DNA of 64,000 nt from Brachypodium distachyon (lineage: Eukaryota; Streptophyta; Magnoliopsida; Poales; Poaceae). The stretch is taken from positions 22,775,501-22,839,500 of the forward strand of contig NC_016131.3 in the NCBI RefSeq assembly GCF_000005505.3, written 5' to 3'. The notes below the pieces were generated by a model. It worked only from the letters and a program-made list of their open reading frames with translations. It was not told the DNA's origin and ran no database searches. The position numbers and the translations under genes are program-made. Shown one piece after another: positions 10,326-20,928 of this stretch (the first letter of the stretch is position 1; each line of letters begins with the position of its first letter).

Positions 10326-13300
10326 TGTAACATCCCAAAATTTCAAACCTTTACATGAGCATTGCATTCATAAGCATCATGCCACAATTGCATATTTGAA
10401 TTCAAATTTTGAATCTCAAAAGGCTTTGGAAAGATTCTTTATTTCATTTTAAACCCTAGGGTTTACACCCATTTGAGCTTTGGATCTTCAAACCATTAAA
10501 GTTTATATATAAAAGGGGTTTAGTGCACATATGAGCTATCCCATAATTTTTGGATAATTGTTTGGAGTTGAAAAAGTATTTTATTTAAACAGATATATGG
10601 CCCTAAAGGCATTTATAGGGCAAATGTATTTTTACATATTTTATTTTGAAGAGAAACTACTTCCAAAAGTTGTATCTTGGTAGAACATGATTTTAAAAAA
10701 TTTCTGGAATTTATTTGGACCAATTTGGAGTTCAAACTCAAAAGATATCAAAGAAATGAGAAAAGCAGAAAAAGAAAAGGCTAAAAGAAAAAAAAATAGA
10801 AAACCGGACCGGCCCGGCCAAAATGGGCCGAACCGGCCCAGTCCGACTGCACGCGCGCCGGCCTTGCCAGCCCGGCCGCCCCACGCGCGCGCCCGCACCC
10901 GCTGACAGGTGGGGCCCACCTGTCAGGGGCTTCTTCCCCGGAAGGAAACCCTCGCGCCGCCGCCGCGATTTCCAGCCGCCGTCCCCGCGCGCCCGCCGCC
11001 GCAATCTCCTCCTCCGGCCTTCCATTTTCACGCCCGAGCATGTCTATATAACCCCCGCGACCCCCTCTCTTTTTCCCCCCCGTTTTCCCTCGCTCACACG
11101 CCGCCAGGCCGCCGGAATCCCTCGCCGGAGCCGCACCCGTGCCGCCGCGTCCTCTTCGTCCTAGGCGCCGACCGCACCGTCCCCGAGCGCCGCCGACCGC
11201 ACCCCCGTCTCCGCCGTGCCGCGCCGCGCCTCCCCGTGTCTTCCCCGAGCCGCCCGCGACGCCGGAGCACCCCGCGCCGCCTCGCCCGTGCCCGCGCCGC
11301 CGTCTCCCCCGACACCGGCAGCCCGCGCCGCCCGGTAATCCCTAGAACTCCCCTCGTCCATCCGATCTAGATCGATGGCTAGGATTAGATCACTTATAAA
11401 ACGAACCGGTACGCACTGTGGAGCGTCCGATCTTTATAAGTTAGATCTAACGGCTCAAATTTATTTATAAACCGAACCGGTACCGTCCAATAATAATGCG
11501 CCACGTGGCACCCGGTTTTATAAAATAAAAATGTAATTTTAATCCCCCGGAATTAATAAAAGGCACTTTTGCAGATAGGCCCTTGTAACTTCAAATGATC
11601 ATAACTTTAAATCTGTTTGGCCAAATTTAGTGATCCACACCTTTTTGGAATCCTTAGGAAGTGTAGAATCTTTTGGCACTGTCCAATTTCAAATTTGAAT
11701 ATTTTAATCACATTCAAATTATAGATTAGGGTTTTATGCCATTTAAATCATAACTAATTATTTAGAAGTCCTTTTTGAATGAAACCAGTGCCCAAAATTT
11801 TGTTTTAATGTCCTCTGTCCAATGGGGCAGAGAAATAAATATTTTGAATTAAATTGTTTTGCAGATGCAAATAAAACCTCATTTTAGGATTTAAACCCTA
11901 GCTTTTGCTTTTGCTTAAAAACCCTAATTACATATGTTTAATTCTCAAGGCATTGGATTAGCAGATCACCCAAATAAAATAAACCAAACTCATGTCACAT
12001 GTTTTGCATTGCATCATGACATACATATTCTTTTGCTTGTATGGTGTGTTTATGTATGTGTATGTTTGCCTGATTGTATAGTTTTCTCGGAGAGCGAACT
12101 GTGTGACTGTGAAGGGTGTTTGAACTCCAACTACTATCAAGGCAAGTTCACTTTGATCATTTACCCATTATTTTATTGTGCACTAGATTTTATTAGTTGC
12201 ATTGTCAGGATTATTATTGTATCTATGTTAGCTATGATCTGTCCTAGTAGTATAAGATACCTTTGCCATGACTTCACCACCAATTGCCATCGTAGTAGTA
12301 AAATGCTATGCTATGATAATATATGAGGGTGGTATTATTACAATGTGATACTATTGAATTACAAATATAGTTTTCCTAGTGTATGGCAAAACAAGTAATT
12401 CAATGAACCGTCCTGGGTGGGCTGCTTTGAGTATTCGGATGTCGTGACGTTAGGTCCATTTCTATGGGTCCCTCTGAATCGAGTCTCCGTGGATTCGGAG
12501 ATGGATCGTCCATGGACGTCTCTCCCGTGGATTCGGGGAGCGCCTTCGTCACAATGTGGGATGCCACCCGGGATAACCAGAGGCTGGACTAGTTTCCTGT
12601 TTAGTAGCTTCCAGTACAACCACATGGTAATATGGGCTCTGCCTGGATGGAGTAAGAAATGTTTACCCAGATCCGAGGGATTGTACTGAGGTAGTTGTGT
12701 AGGTGGGAGCGCGGGTCCCTCAGGTGGTTTGGGTGAACATGTTCTGAAAATTCTTGAAGTCGATGCCGTTGCTACTCCACCCGGAGGACAGCAAGGGATT
12801 AACACGTCGAATTCTTGTGGGTAAAGTGTACCACCTCTCGAGAGTGTCAAACTAAGTACTTAGCCGTGTCCCCGGTTACGGACAATTATGAGCAACTGGA
12901 TATTGGAGCTGTAAGGAAAGTCTCACTCATTCCAATTTCATAATAAAACGAATGGATTGAACTGGGTAGGAGTATTGATGTTTCTACTCAATGTGCCTAG
13001 GTTAATAGGAGCATGGGTGTTTCTACCCCGTGTCCAATAGAATTCAAAACTATTTGTCTAAAAATGATAGGATTTGAATAATGATGCTTTTATGCAAAAT
13101 AGCCAAACCCCACTTAGCCAAACCATGCATGTACTTGGTAGGTCCTTTATAACTCTAGTGAGCTTGCCAATATATTCAAATGTATTGACCACGTAGTGGC
13201 TGCAATTAACAATGCAGGTGGATCCGATATGAGTGAGGTTCGTCGTTTTGTCATGGGTCATGTGCTTACATTCCAACATGCTCTCTCCTCTGGGAGTAGA

Positions 13301-13562
13301 TGAGGCCCTTTTACTCTACCTTTCTGCTGCAGCTTCATGATACATTGTTATCATGGTTTTGAACATTATTTGTTTATGCTGGCCTAAGAGGTCATGCAAG
13401 TTTGTAAGTACAATTTAAGTTCTAGATGATACGATGTAATAAAGTACTTTTGACCTTTGTATCTTGGTATTACATCTTGAACTGTGTGTGCTAGTGAGTC
13501 GATCCAGGGACTAGCACAAGTAAGCACAAAGATCGAACCCTTGGTGAAGGGGGATCGCTTCA
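10326..13562 (+). mobile_element. Solo LTR of a Del/Tekay-like chromovirus
   Basis: A 3.24-kb LTR that begins TGTAACATCCCAAAATTTC and ends GGGGATCGCTTCA. It is the same family as the LTRs at 17536-20471 and 24060-26795. It is flanked by perfect 5-bp duplications (ACCGT) and interrupts the integrase of element B. It contains the family's AT-rich start, a GC-rich block (about 10800-11340), a TATA box at 11045 and a long AT-rich tail. No internal domain is present, so it arose by recombination between the two LTRs of a full element. Small ORFs inside it look fortuitous. Confidence 0.93.
11045..11051 (+). promoter_or_regulatory. TATA box in the solo LTR
   Basis: TATATAA lies just downstream of a GC-rich stretch and just upstream of a pyrimidine-rich block (CTCTCTTTTTCCCCCC), the usual layout of a plant LTR promoter. 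The minus-strand LTR fragment at 36400-37433 has a TATA-like CTATAAAG at the corresponding place. Activity is not testable here. Confidence 0.5.
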
Positions 13563-13789
13563 ACCGTTATCATGACAGGCGGGTCCGTCCCCGGGAGCTC
13601 GAGATCGGAGACCTTGTCCTGTGCCGGATACAAGGAACGAAGTCCGGGAACAAGCTGGCTCCGAAATGGGAGGGCCCCTTCCGGGTAGTGCAGGTAACCA
13701 GGTCGGGGGCTGTCCGGCTGGAAACCGAAGAAGGCTTGGCGGTGCAAAACAGTTGGAAGCTTGAGCACTTGCACAAGTTCTACCCGTGA
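13563..13789 (+). pseudogene. integrase C-terminal domain of element B, resumed after the solo LTR
   Basis: After the second ACCGT copy the coding frame resumes with YHDRRVRPRELEIGDLVLCR, KLAPKWEGPFRVVQV and a stop after KLEHLHKFYP at 13787-13789. This is the GPF/Y-like C-terminal domain of Tat integrases, which binds DNA. The frame in phase at 10325 continues in phase here once one ACCGT copy and the LTR are discounted. This shows that the coding region was uninterrupted when the LTR inserted. Confidence 0.88.
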
Positions 13790-14571
13790 AGCGGCGGAGC
13801 CTGACCCACAGGTGATGCTCCGGTAGCATGGCTCTCGAACTAGTGTAGCCGGGCAACCCCCGACTGTAAACCGCTAGTTTCTATGAATAAAGATAAGTGG
13901 TTTCCTCTCAATTTCAAGTTGCCTCGATTATTTGCATGTTCTTTCTTCTGTCTCCTGCTCTAGGTGCACAGAAGTCTCTTTCCATCCTTGGTTGTGAGCA
14001 GGGGGCTACCGGAGCCTCAAAAACGAAAACCCGTTGCCAGATCACTCTGGCACGGGGCCGTGCCGTTGCCGGGTTCCCCGCAACACGCACCATGCAACAG
14101 CTGTGTCGTGGAATAAAACAGTGCTCACACCAAAGTTTGGCATCGACCCTTCTGTGCCCAGGGGCTGGGAGGCAGGAGGGTTACCTGTGCTGTGTCTTTT
14201 TTCGTGCGTTCCGAATTTTTTTTGCAGCATCTCGAGCTTGGGAAGAATCTGACATGCAGGATAAGGTTGGGATCTGGCGCACTGTGATGCTCGTGGAGCA
14301 CTCACGGGCTGTGTCATTTAGCGGTAGCCAGTGGTGCATGGCGACCGCTTCGAGGTTCTTACCGCACTTCAAGGTTCTTGCAGAAGGAAGGTGTCGCCAC
14401 GTGTGCCGCGGTGACTCGACAGGCATGGTAGCAAGATTACCGCACTACAAGGTTCTTGAACGCAGGGGGGAGTCGCCACGTGTGCCGCGGTGACGCGGCG
14501 CTCATGGTGGCAAGGTTCTTCACCGCGCTTATAAAAGGGCGTGGTGGCCATGGAGCAACTCAGAGCGAAGC
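13790..14571 (+). other. 3' non-coding region of element B, proximal part
   Basis: GC-rich sequence after the integrase stop, with an AATAAA at 13885-13890. It includes the tandem array at 14359-14535 and ends at the chromovirus insertion at 14572; the same region resumes at 26801. The open frame at 13897-14493 resembles no family I know and is probably fortuitous. Confidence 0.6.
14359..14535 (+). repeat. Tandem repeat, about 80-bp unit, in 3' region of element B
   Basis: Two adjacent units share CCGCACTNCAAGGTTCTTG, a variable GC-rich spacer, GTCGCCACGTGTGCCGCGGTGAC and CATGGTNGCAAG. A partial third unit begins at about 14512 (GGTTCTTCACCGCG). The 3' untranslated region of Tat elements is known to gain and lose such arrays. 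Confidence 0.75.
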
Positions 14572-14783
14572 TGTAACATCCCAAAATTTCAAACTTTTAC
14601 ATGTGCATTGCATCCATGAGCATCATGCCACAATTGCATATTTGAATTCAAATTTGAATCTCAAAAGGCTTGGGAAAGGTTTTATTTCAATTTAAACCCT
14701 AGGGTTTACACCTATTTGAGCTTTGGATCTTCAAACCAATAGGGTTTATTTATAAAAGGGGTTATTGCATAAATAAGCCATCC
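14572..14783 (+). repeat. Truncated left LTR of the chromovirus composite (first 212 bp)
   Basis: Matches the first 210 bp or so of the LTR at 24060 (TGTAACATCCC to ATAAATAAGC). It then switches within a few C residues to RT coding sequence equivalent to about 21309 in the second unit. The switch is a deletion junction with short C-rich microhomology, not an LTR end. Confidence 0.85.
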
Positions 14784-17523
14784 GCCCTAGTTCATCACCC
14801 TGGGGAGCACCTGTCCTGCTTGTAGAAAAGAAGAACAAGAGCCAACGGATGTGCATTGACTATCGTTCACTAAATGAGGTGACGATAAAGAATAAGTACC
14901 CCTTACCTATAATTAACGATCTTTTCGATCAGTTGAAAGGAGCCTGTGTGTTCTCAAAGATCGATCTGCGATCAGGGTATTTTCAACTGAACATCCGAGA
15001 GATGGACATTCTCAAAACAGCTTTCACCACTAGGTATGGATTGTATGAGTACACTGTGATACCATTTGGTTTGACCAATGCGCCTGCATACTTCATGAAC
15101 ATGATGAACAAGGTGTTCATGGAATTCTTGGACAAGTTCGTCGTGGTATTCATTGATGACATCTTGATCTATTCCAAGAGCAAGGAAGAACATGAGCAGC
15201 ATCTGCGCATGATTTTGGAGAAACTGAGAGCGCACAAGTTGTACGCCAAATTCAGCAAGTGTGAATTTTGGTTATCAGAGGTCAGTTTTCTAGGGCATAT
15301 CGTGTCAGGAGTAGGAGTTGCTGTCGACCCAGCTAAGGTAGCAGCAGTGACAGATTGGGAAGCACCTAAGAATGTTGGTGATGTCCGCGGCTTCCTAGGA
15401 CTTGCTGGCTACTACAGGAGATTCATTGAGAACTTCTCCAAGATAGCAAAACCCATGATGGAACTGCTAAAGAAAGAGAAGAAGTTTGCCTGGAACGAGA
15501 AATGTGAAGAGAGTTTCCAGGAGTTAAAGAAGAGATTGGTGTCCGCACCTATTCTAGTGCTACCAAACCTGCAAGAGGACTTTCAAGTTTACTGTGACGC
15601 CTCACGTGAAGGATAGGGAGGAGTCTTAATGCAGAATGGAAGAGTTGTAGCATACACTTCGCAGCAGCTGAAGAGCCACAAAGGCAATTACCCCACTCAT
15701 GATCTGGAATTAGCATCAGTAGTGCATGCCTTGAAGACTTGGAGACACTACCTGATGGGAAAGCATTGTGAGCTGTTTACTGATCACAAAAGTCTGAAGT
15801 ACATATTCACCCAGAAGGAATTGAATCTGAGACAACGGAGATGGTTGGAACTGATAAAGGATTATGACCTGAGTCTGCAATACCATCCCGGCAAGGCTAA
15901 TGTCATAGCCGGCGCTTTGAGCCGCAAGGGCTATATAAATGGACTGACAGCTGGAGACTTACCGCCAGAATTGTGCAAACAGTTCAAGGACCTGAGACAT
16001 GAGATTGTGCCGGAAGGACATCTGGCCACCTTGGAAGTACAGCCCACCTTGCTGGACAGGATCAGAAAAGCACAGGAGGGCGATTCAAAAATAAATGCAA
16101 TAAAAGAGAATATAGTTATTCGAAAGGCCAAAGATTTTCGTGAGGATGACCAGGGTACCATATGGTTCGGAAAACGCATTTGCGTACCACAGGATCCGGA
16201 AATCAGGAAGCTGATTTTACAAGAGGCCCACGATTCACCGTACTCAATCCACCATGGGAACACAAAGATGTACATGGACTTAAGGAAACGTTTTGGTGGT
16301 CCGGATTAAAGCGAGACCTCGCAGAATTCATGGCCTTGTGCGATGTGTGCAGTAGAGTTAAGGCAGAGCACCAGAAACTAGCAGGATTGCTAAGACCGCT
16401 GCCAATACCGGACTGGAAATGGGATAAAGTTGGCATGGACTTTATCACCGGTTTACCAAGGACCAAATCAGGGTATGATTCCATTTGGGTAGTGGTTGAT
16501 CGTTTGACCAAGGTTGCCCACTTTATACCGGTAAAGACCACCTACACCAGTGCGCAGTTAGCGAAGCGCTACATATCCAGAATCGTGTGTTTACACGGAG
16601 TACCCAAGGAAATAGTTTCAGACAGAGGTACCCAATTTACCTCAAGATTTTGGGGACAACTGCATGAGTCTCTAGGAACGAGACTAGAATTCAGTACAGC
16701 GTTTCATCCGCAGACGGATGGACAGACCGAGCGTGTGAATCAGATCCTTGAAGAGATGTTGAGAGCCTGCGCTCTAGATTATGGATCCGGTTGGGATGAC
16801 AATCTGCCGTATGCCGAGTTTTCATACAACAACAGCTTCCAAGCCAGCATAGGAATGTCACCGTATGAAGCTTTGTATGGAAGGAAGTGCAGAACACCAT
16901 TGCTATGGGATGGTGTAGGAGATCGTAGCCTATTCGGCCCGGATATGATAAAGGATGCCGAGGAAAAGGTTAGGCTCATCCGAGACCGATTGAAGGTAGC
17001 TCAATCGAGGTAGAAGAGCTACGCAGATTCCAAACGTAGGGAGGTTACCTACGAGATTGAAGGTAGAGCGTATCTCAGAGTCTCACCGATACGCGGAGTT
17101 AAGAGGTTTGGAATCAAGGGAAAGTTAGCACCCCGTTTCATTAGACCTTTCAAGATCTTGTCACGCCAAGGAGAGGTAGCCTACAAATTGGACTTACCGG
17201 AAGCATTGTCCAATGTCCACAACGTCTTCCACGTATCACAGCTGAAGAAGTGTCACCCCGAGATGGCCGACACACCCCTGAGAGATACAATCCCACTTGA
17301 AGAAGTCCAGCTGCAAAGTGACCTCACCTATGAGGAGAAACCTATCAGAATCTTGGATACAGCTGAGAGACAAACCCGATCTAAGACCATCAAGTTTTGC
17401 AAAGTCCAGTGGGACCATCATACTGAAGAAGAAGCCACATGGGAACGCGAAGATGATCTTCGAGAAGACCACCCACACCTCTTTGCTCGCCACACCGAAT
17501 CTCGAGGACGAGATTCATCTTAA
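14784..17523 (+). pseudogene. pol of chromovirus unit 1: RT, RNase H, integrase, chromodomain
   Basis: The frame starts inside RT ([40 protein letters not shown]). It passes through RNase H (VYCDASREG, then [20 protein letters not shown]) and integrase (MDFITGLPRTKSGYDSIWVV; VSDRGTQFTSRFWGQL; DGQTERVNQILEEML) to a C-terminal chromodomain (KVQWDHHTEEEATWERE). Defects are a TAG at 15614-15616, a one-base deletion near 16278, and a TAG at 17011-17013 where unit 2 has CAG. Gag, protease and the first part of RT are deleted. The chromodomain places the family among chromoviruses, whose integrases are directed to heterochromatin. Confidence 0.9.
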
Positions 17524-17535
17524 GGGGGTTAGGTC

Positions 17536-20471
17536 TGTAACAACCCAAAAATTTCAAACTTTTACATGTGCATTGCATCATCATGCCACAATTGCATGTT
17601 TGAATTCAAATTTGAATCTCAAAAGGCTTTGGAAAGATTTATTTCAATTTAAACCCAAGCGTTTACACCCATTTGAGCTTTGGATCTTCAAACCAATAGG
17701 GTTTAATTATAAAAGGGGTTTATTGCATAAATAGGCAATCCCATATTTTTTGGACAATTATTTGGAGTTGAAAAACTATTTTATTTAAATAGTTATATAG
17801 CCCTAAAGGCATTTATAGGGCAAATGTATTTTTAGATATTTTATTTTGAGCAAAAGTTGAATCATGAAAAAACATGATTTTACAAATTTTCTGAAATTTA
17901 TTTGGGCCAATTTGGATTTCAAAATCAAAAGATAGCAAAGAAATGAGAAAAAGAAAAAAAGAGAAGGCTAAAAGAAAAGAAAAAGAAAAAAAAGAGAGAA
18001 AGAGAACCGGACCGAACCAACTGGGCCGGCCCCGTCTCGCGCGCGCCAACCCATTCGCCCGCAGGCCGGCCCACCCGCACCCGAGCGCCGCAGGACGCTG
18101 ACAGGCGGGCCCGCCTATCAGGGGGTGTCTTCCCCGCAGGGAAGGCCCGCCCGTCACGGCGCGCCGCCCGCGCGCAATCGGCGCTGCCATCACCGTCGCC
18201 GATTCCGGCCTCGATCCGACATTCCCCGCGCGTCATATTTAAAGACCTCGTGCCCCTCTATCATTTCCCTCTTTCCCCGCCTATGCCCGCACCGCACGCC
18301 GCCTCTGCCCCGCTCCACCACTGCGCCTCGCCGCGCACCGCCCCGCACCGCGCCTCCACCCTGCGCCGCGCCGCTGCCCGTGCTGTGCCGCCGTCCGCCG
18401 TCCGGCGAGCCCACGCCGCCCGGGTAAAACCCTAGGCGCCAGCCAGTGCCGCGCCGCCACGTGGCAGGTTTATCTTTTTAGCTTTTGTTTTTATTTTTCG
18501 GCCGAAATAAAAGTGCACATTTGCAGAAAAGCCCCCAGTTATTCAAACCATCATAACTTTTAAACCGCTTGTCCAAAATTCACGATCCACACCTTTCTGG
18601 AATCGTCACAACATGTAGAATATTTTGGCACTGTTTATTTTCAAATTTGAGTATTTGAATCACATTCAATTGCAGAATAGAGTTTTATGCCATTTAATTC
18701 ATAACTAATTATTTAGAAGTCCTTTTTAATTGAAACCAGTGCCTAAAATTTTGTTTAATCATCCTCTGTCCATTGGGACAGAGAAATAAATATTTTGAAT
18801 TAAATTGTTTTGCAGATGCAAATAAAACCTTATTTTAGGGTTTAAACCCTAGCTTTTGCTTTTTGATTTAAAATCTTATGCATTATTTTTTAATTACCAA
18901 TGCTTCGGACCAGTTGATCACCCAAACAAAATAAACCAAGTCATGTCACATGTTGCATTGCATCATAGCATATCTTATTTTGTCGTGATGTGAATTGTGT
19001 GTTTATGTATGTGTATGTTTGTTTATCTCGTATAGTTTTCTCGGATAGCGAACCTTGCGAGTGTGACGAGTGTTTGAACTCAAACTACTGTGACAAAGGC
19101 AAGTTCACTTTGATCATTCCACCTATCATTTTACTATGCACTAGATGTTTTATTAGTTGCATTGTTAGGAATATTATTGTACCTATGCTAGCTATGAATC
19201 TCCTAGTAGTATAGGATACCCCTGCCATGCCCTTACCACCAATCGCCAACGTAGGTAGTCAAATGCTATGCTATGTTAGTATTCGAGGGTGGTATTATTA
19301 CAATATGTTATCATTGTCATTGAGTAGTAATTTTGGATACTTGGCAAAACAACCCCAACGAATCATCCTGAGTGGGCGGCTTTGAGTTTTCGGATGTCGT
19401 GACGTTAGGTCCATTTCTATGGGGCCCGTTGAGTCGTCTCTCCGTGTGATTCGGGAGCGTCTATGGTCGTCTCCCCGGGCGATTCGGGGAGCGCCTGCGT
19501 CACAATGTGGGATGCCACCCGGGATAACCAGAGACTGGACTAGTTTTCCTATTTAGTAGCTTCCAGTACAACCACATGGTAATATGGGCTCTGCCAGGAT
19601 GGATGTAAGACATATGATCCTGGATCCGAGGGATTGTGCAGATGTAGCCGTGTAGGGGGGAACGTAGGTCCCTCAGGTGGTCCGGGTGATTATGGTCTGA
19701 AAATTCTTGTAATCGATGCCGTTGCTACTCTACCCTAAGGACAGCAACGGATTAACACGTCGATTTCTGTGGGGAATGTGTACAACCTGTCGAGAGTGTC
19801 AAACTAAGTACTTAGCCGTGTCCCCGGTTACGGACAATTTTGAGCACCTAGATATGGAGGCTGTAAGGAAGGTCTCACTCATTCCAATTTCATAAATAAA
19901 ATGAATGGTTTGAACAGGGTAGGGGCACTTAATGTTTCTACTCAATGTGCTCTAGGTTAATAAGAGCATGGGTGTTTCTACCCCGTGTCCAATAGTGATA
20001 AAACTATTTAATAAAATGATAGGATGATATATTGATGCTTTTATGCAATTAGCCAAACCCCACCTTGCCAAATACTGCATATACTCGACAGGATCTGTTA
20101 TAACCATTTTGTGAACTTGCCAATACATTCAATGTATTGACCCCCTAGTGGCTGCAACGTTTAAATGTTGCAGGTGAACCAGGTGAAGAGTGAGGTACGA
20201 ATTGTAGGGTTACGAGTTTACATTCCAACATGTTTCGACTGTGGAGTTGTTATGGGACTCCTACATCTTCTGTTTCCGCTGCAAGATTTTATCTTCTTCC
20301 GAGCTAACCCACGAGGTTATGCAATATGTAAGTTCTGGATCAATGCGATGTAATATATTGTTGACCTTTGTATCTTGATATTACATCTTGAAACTGTGTG
20401 CTAGCGAGTCGATCCAGGGACTAGCACTGTAAGCACAGAGATCAAACCCTAGTAAGGGGGCGGTCGCTTCA
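17536..20471 (+). repeat. Middle LTR of the chromovirus composite
   Basis: 2.94 kb, from TGTAACAACCCAAAAATTTC to GGGGGCGGTCGCTTCA. It is preceded by the polypurine tract ending at 17535. It serves as 3' LTR for unit 1 and 5' LTR for unit 2. A TATTTAAAG motif at about 18235 follows the GC-rich block. The next base after the terminal CA belongs to gag, with no primer-binding site. Confidence 0.9.
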
Positions 20472-20928
20472 CAAGCGCAATGACTATGGCAGAGGTAACA
20501 ACAACGAGCAGAATCAGAATGACGAATTCACCCAGTTTGAATTGAGTCAAGTGGAATGTTTCAAGTGCCACAAGATGGGGCACTACTCGAACGATTGCCC
20601 GGAGAGGTTTGAAGGGAATGGAGTCAAGCCCACCCCGTTCCTGGAAGGTCATGTGAACCAGGTCAGTGGGGAAGAAATCACAGAGACGGGCATTGTGATT
20701 GGTACATTCCGCGTGAATTCTTTCCAAGCACTCGTGCTCTTTGACACGAGTGCATCACATTCGTTCATATCAAGGATGTTCGTGAATGAGAACAAGATAC
20801 CTACAAACACCCTAAGAAACCCTTTGAGAGTGAGTTCACCTGGAGGACAAAGGGTAGCGACTCAAGGATGCCGCCAGTTACCCCTAGAGATTGGGAAACA
20901 CATTTTCCCTCCGACCTTATTGTGTTAG
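20472..20928 (+). pseudogene. gag C-terminus and protease start of chromovirus unit 2
   Basis: The frame opens directly at the LTR end and contains a CCHC zinc knuckle (CFKCHKMGHYSNDC). It is followed by the protease active-site loop FQALVLFDTSASHSFISRMF. In pepsin-like retroelement proteases the loop is D-[ST]-G-A; here the Gly is Ser, which should abolish activity. A frameshift at about 20870-20925 takes the protease into the frame of the pol ORF. The capsid part of gag and the primer-binding site are deleted. Confidence 0.85.

Noticed and set aside
10781..11370. Overlapping GC-rich ORFs of 70-150 codons on both strands in the solo LTR
   Set aside because: They lie in the GC-rich promoter/leader block of an LTR, have Pro/Arg/Ala-rich composition and no domain, and are not conserved in frame in the other LTRs.
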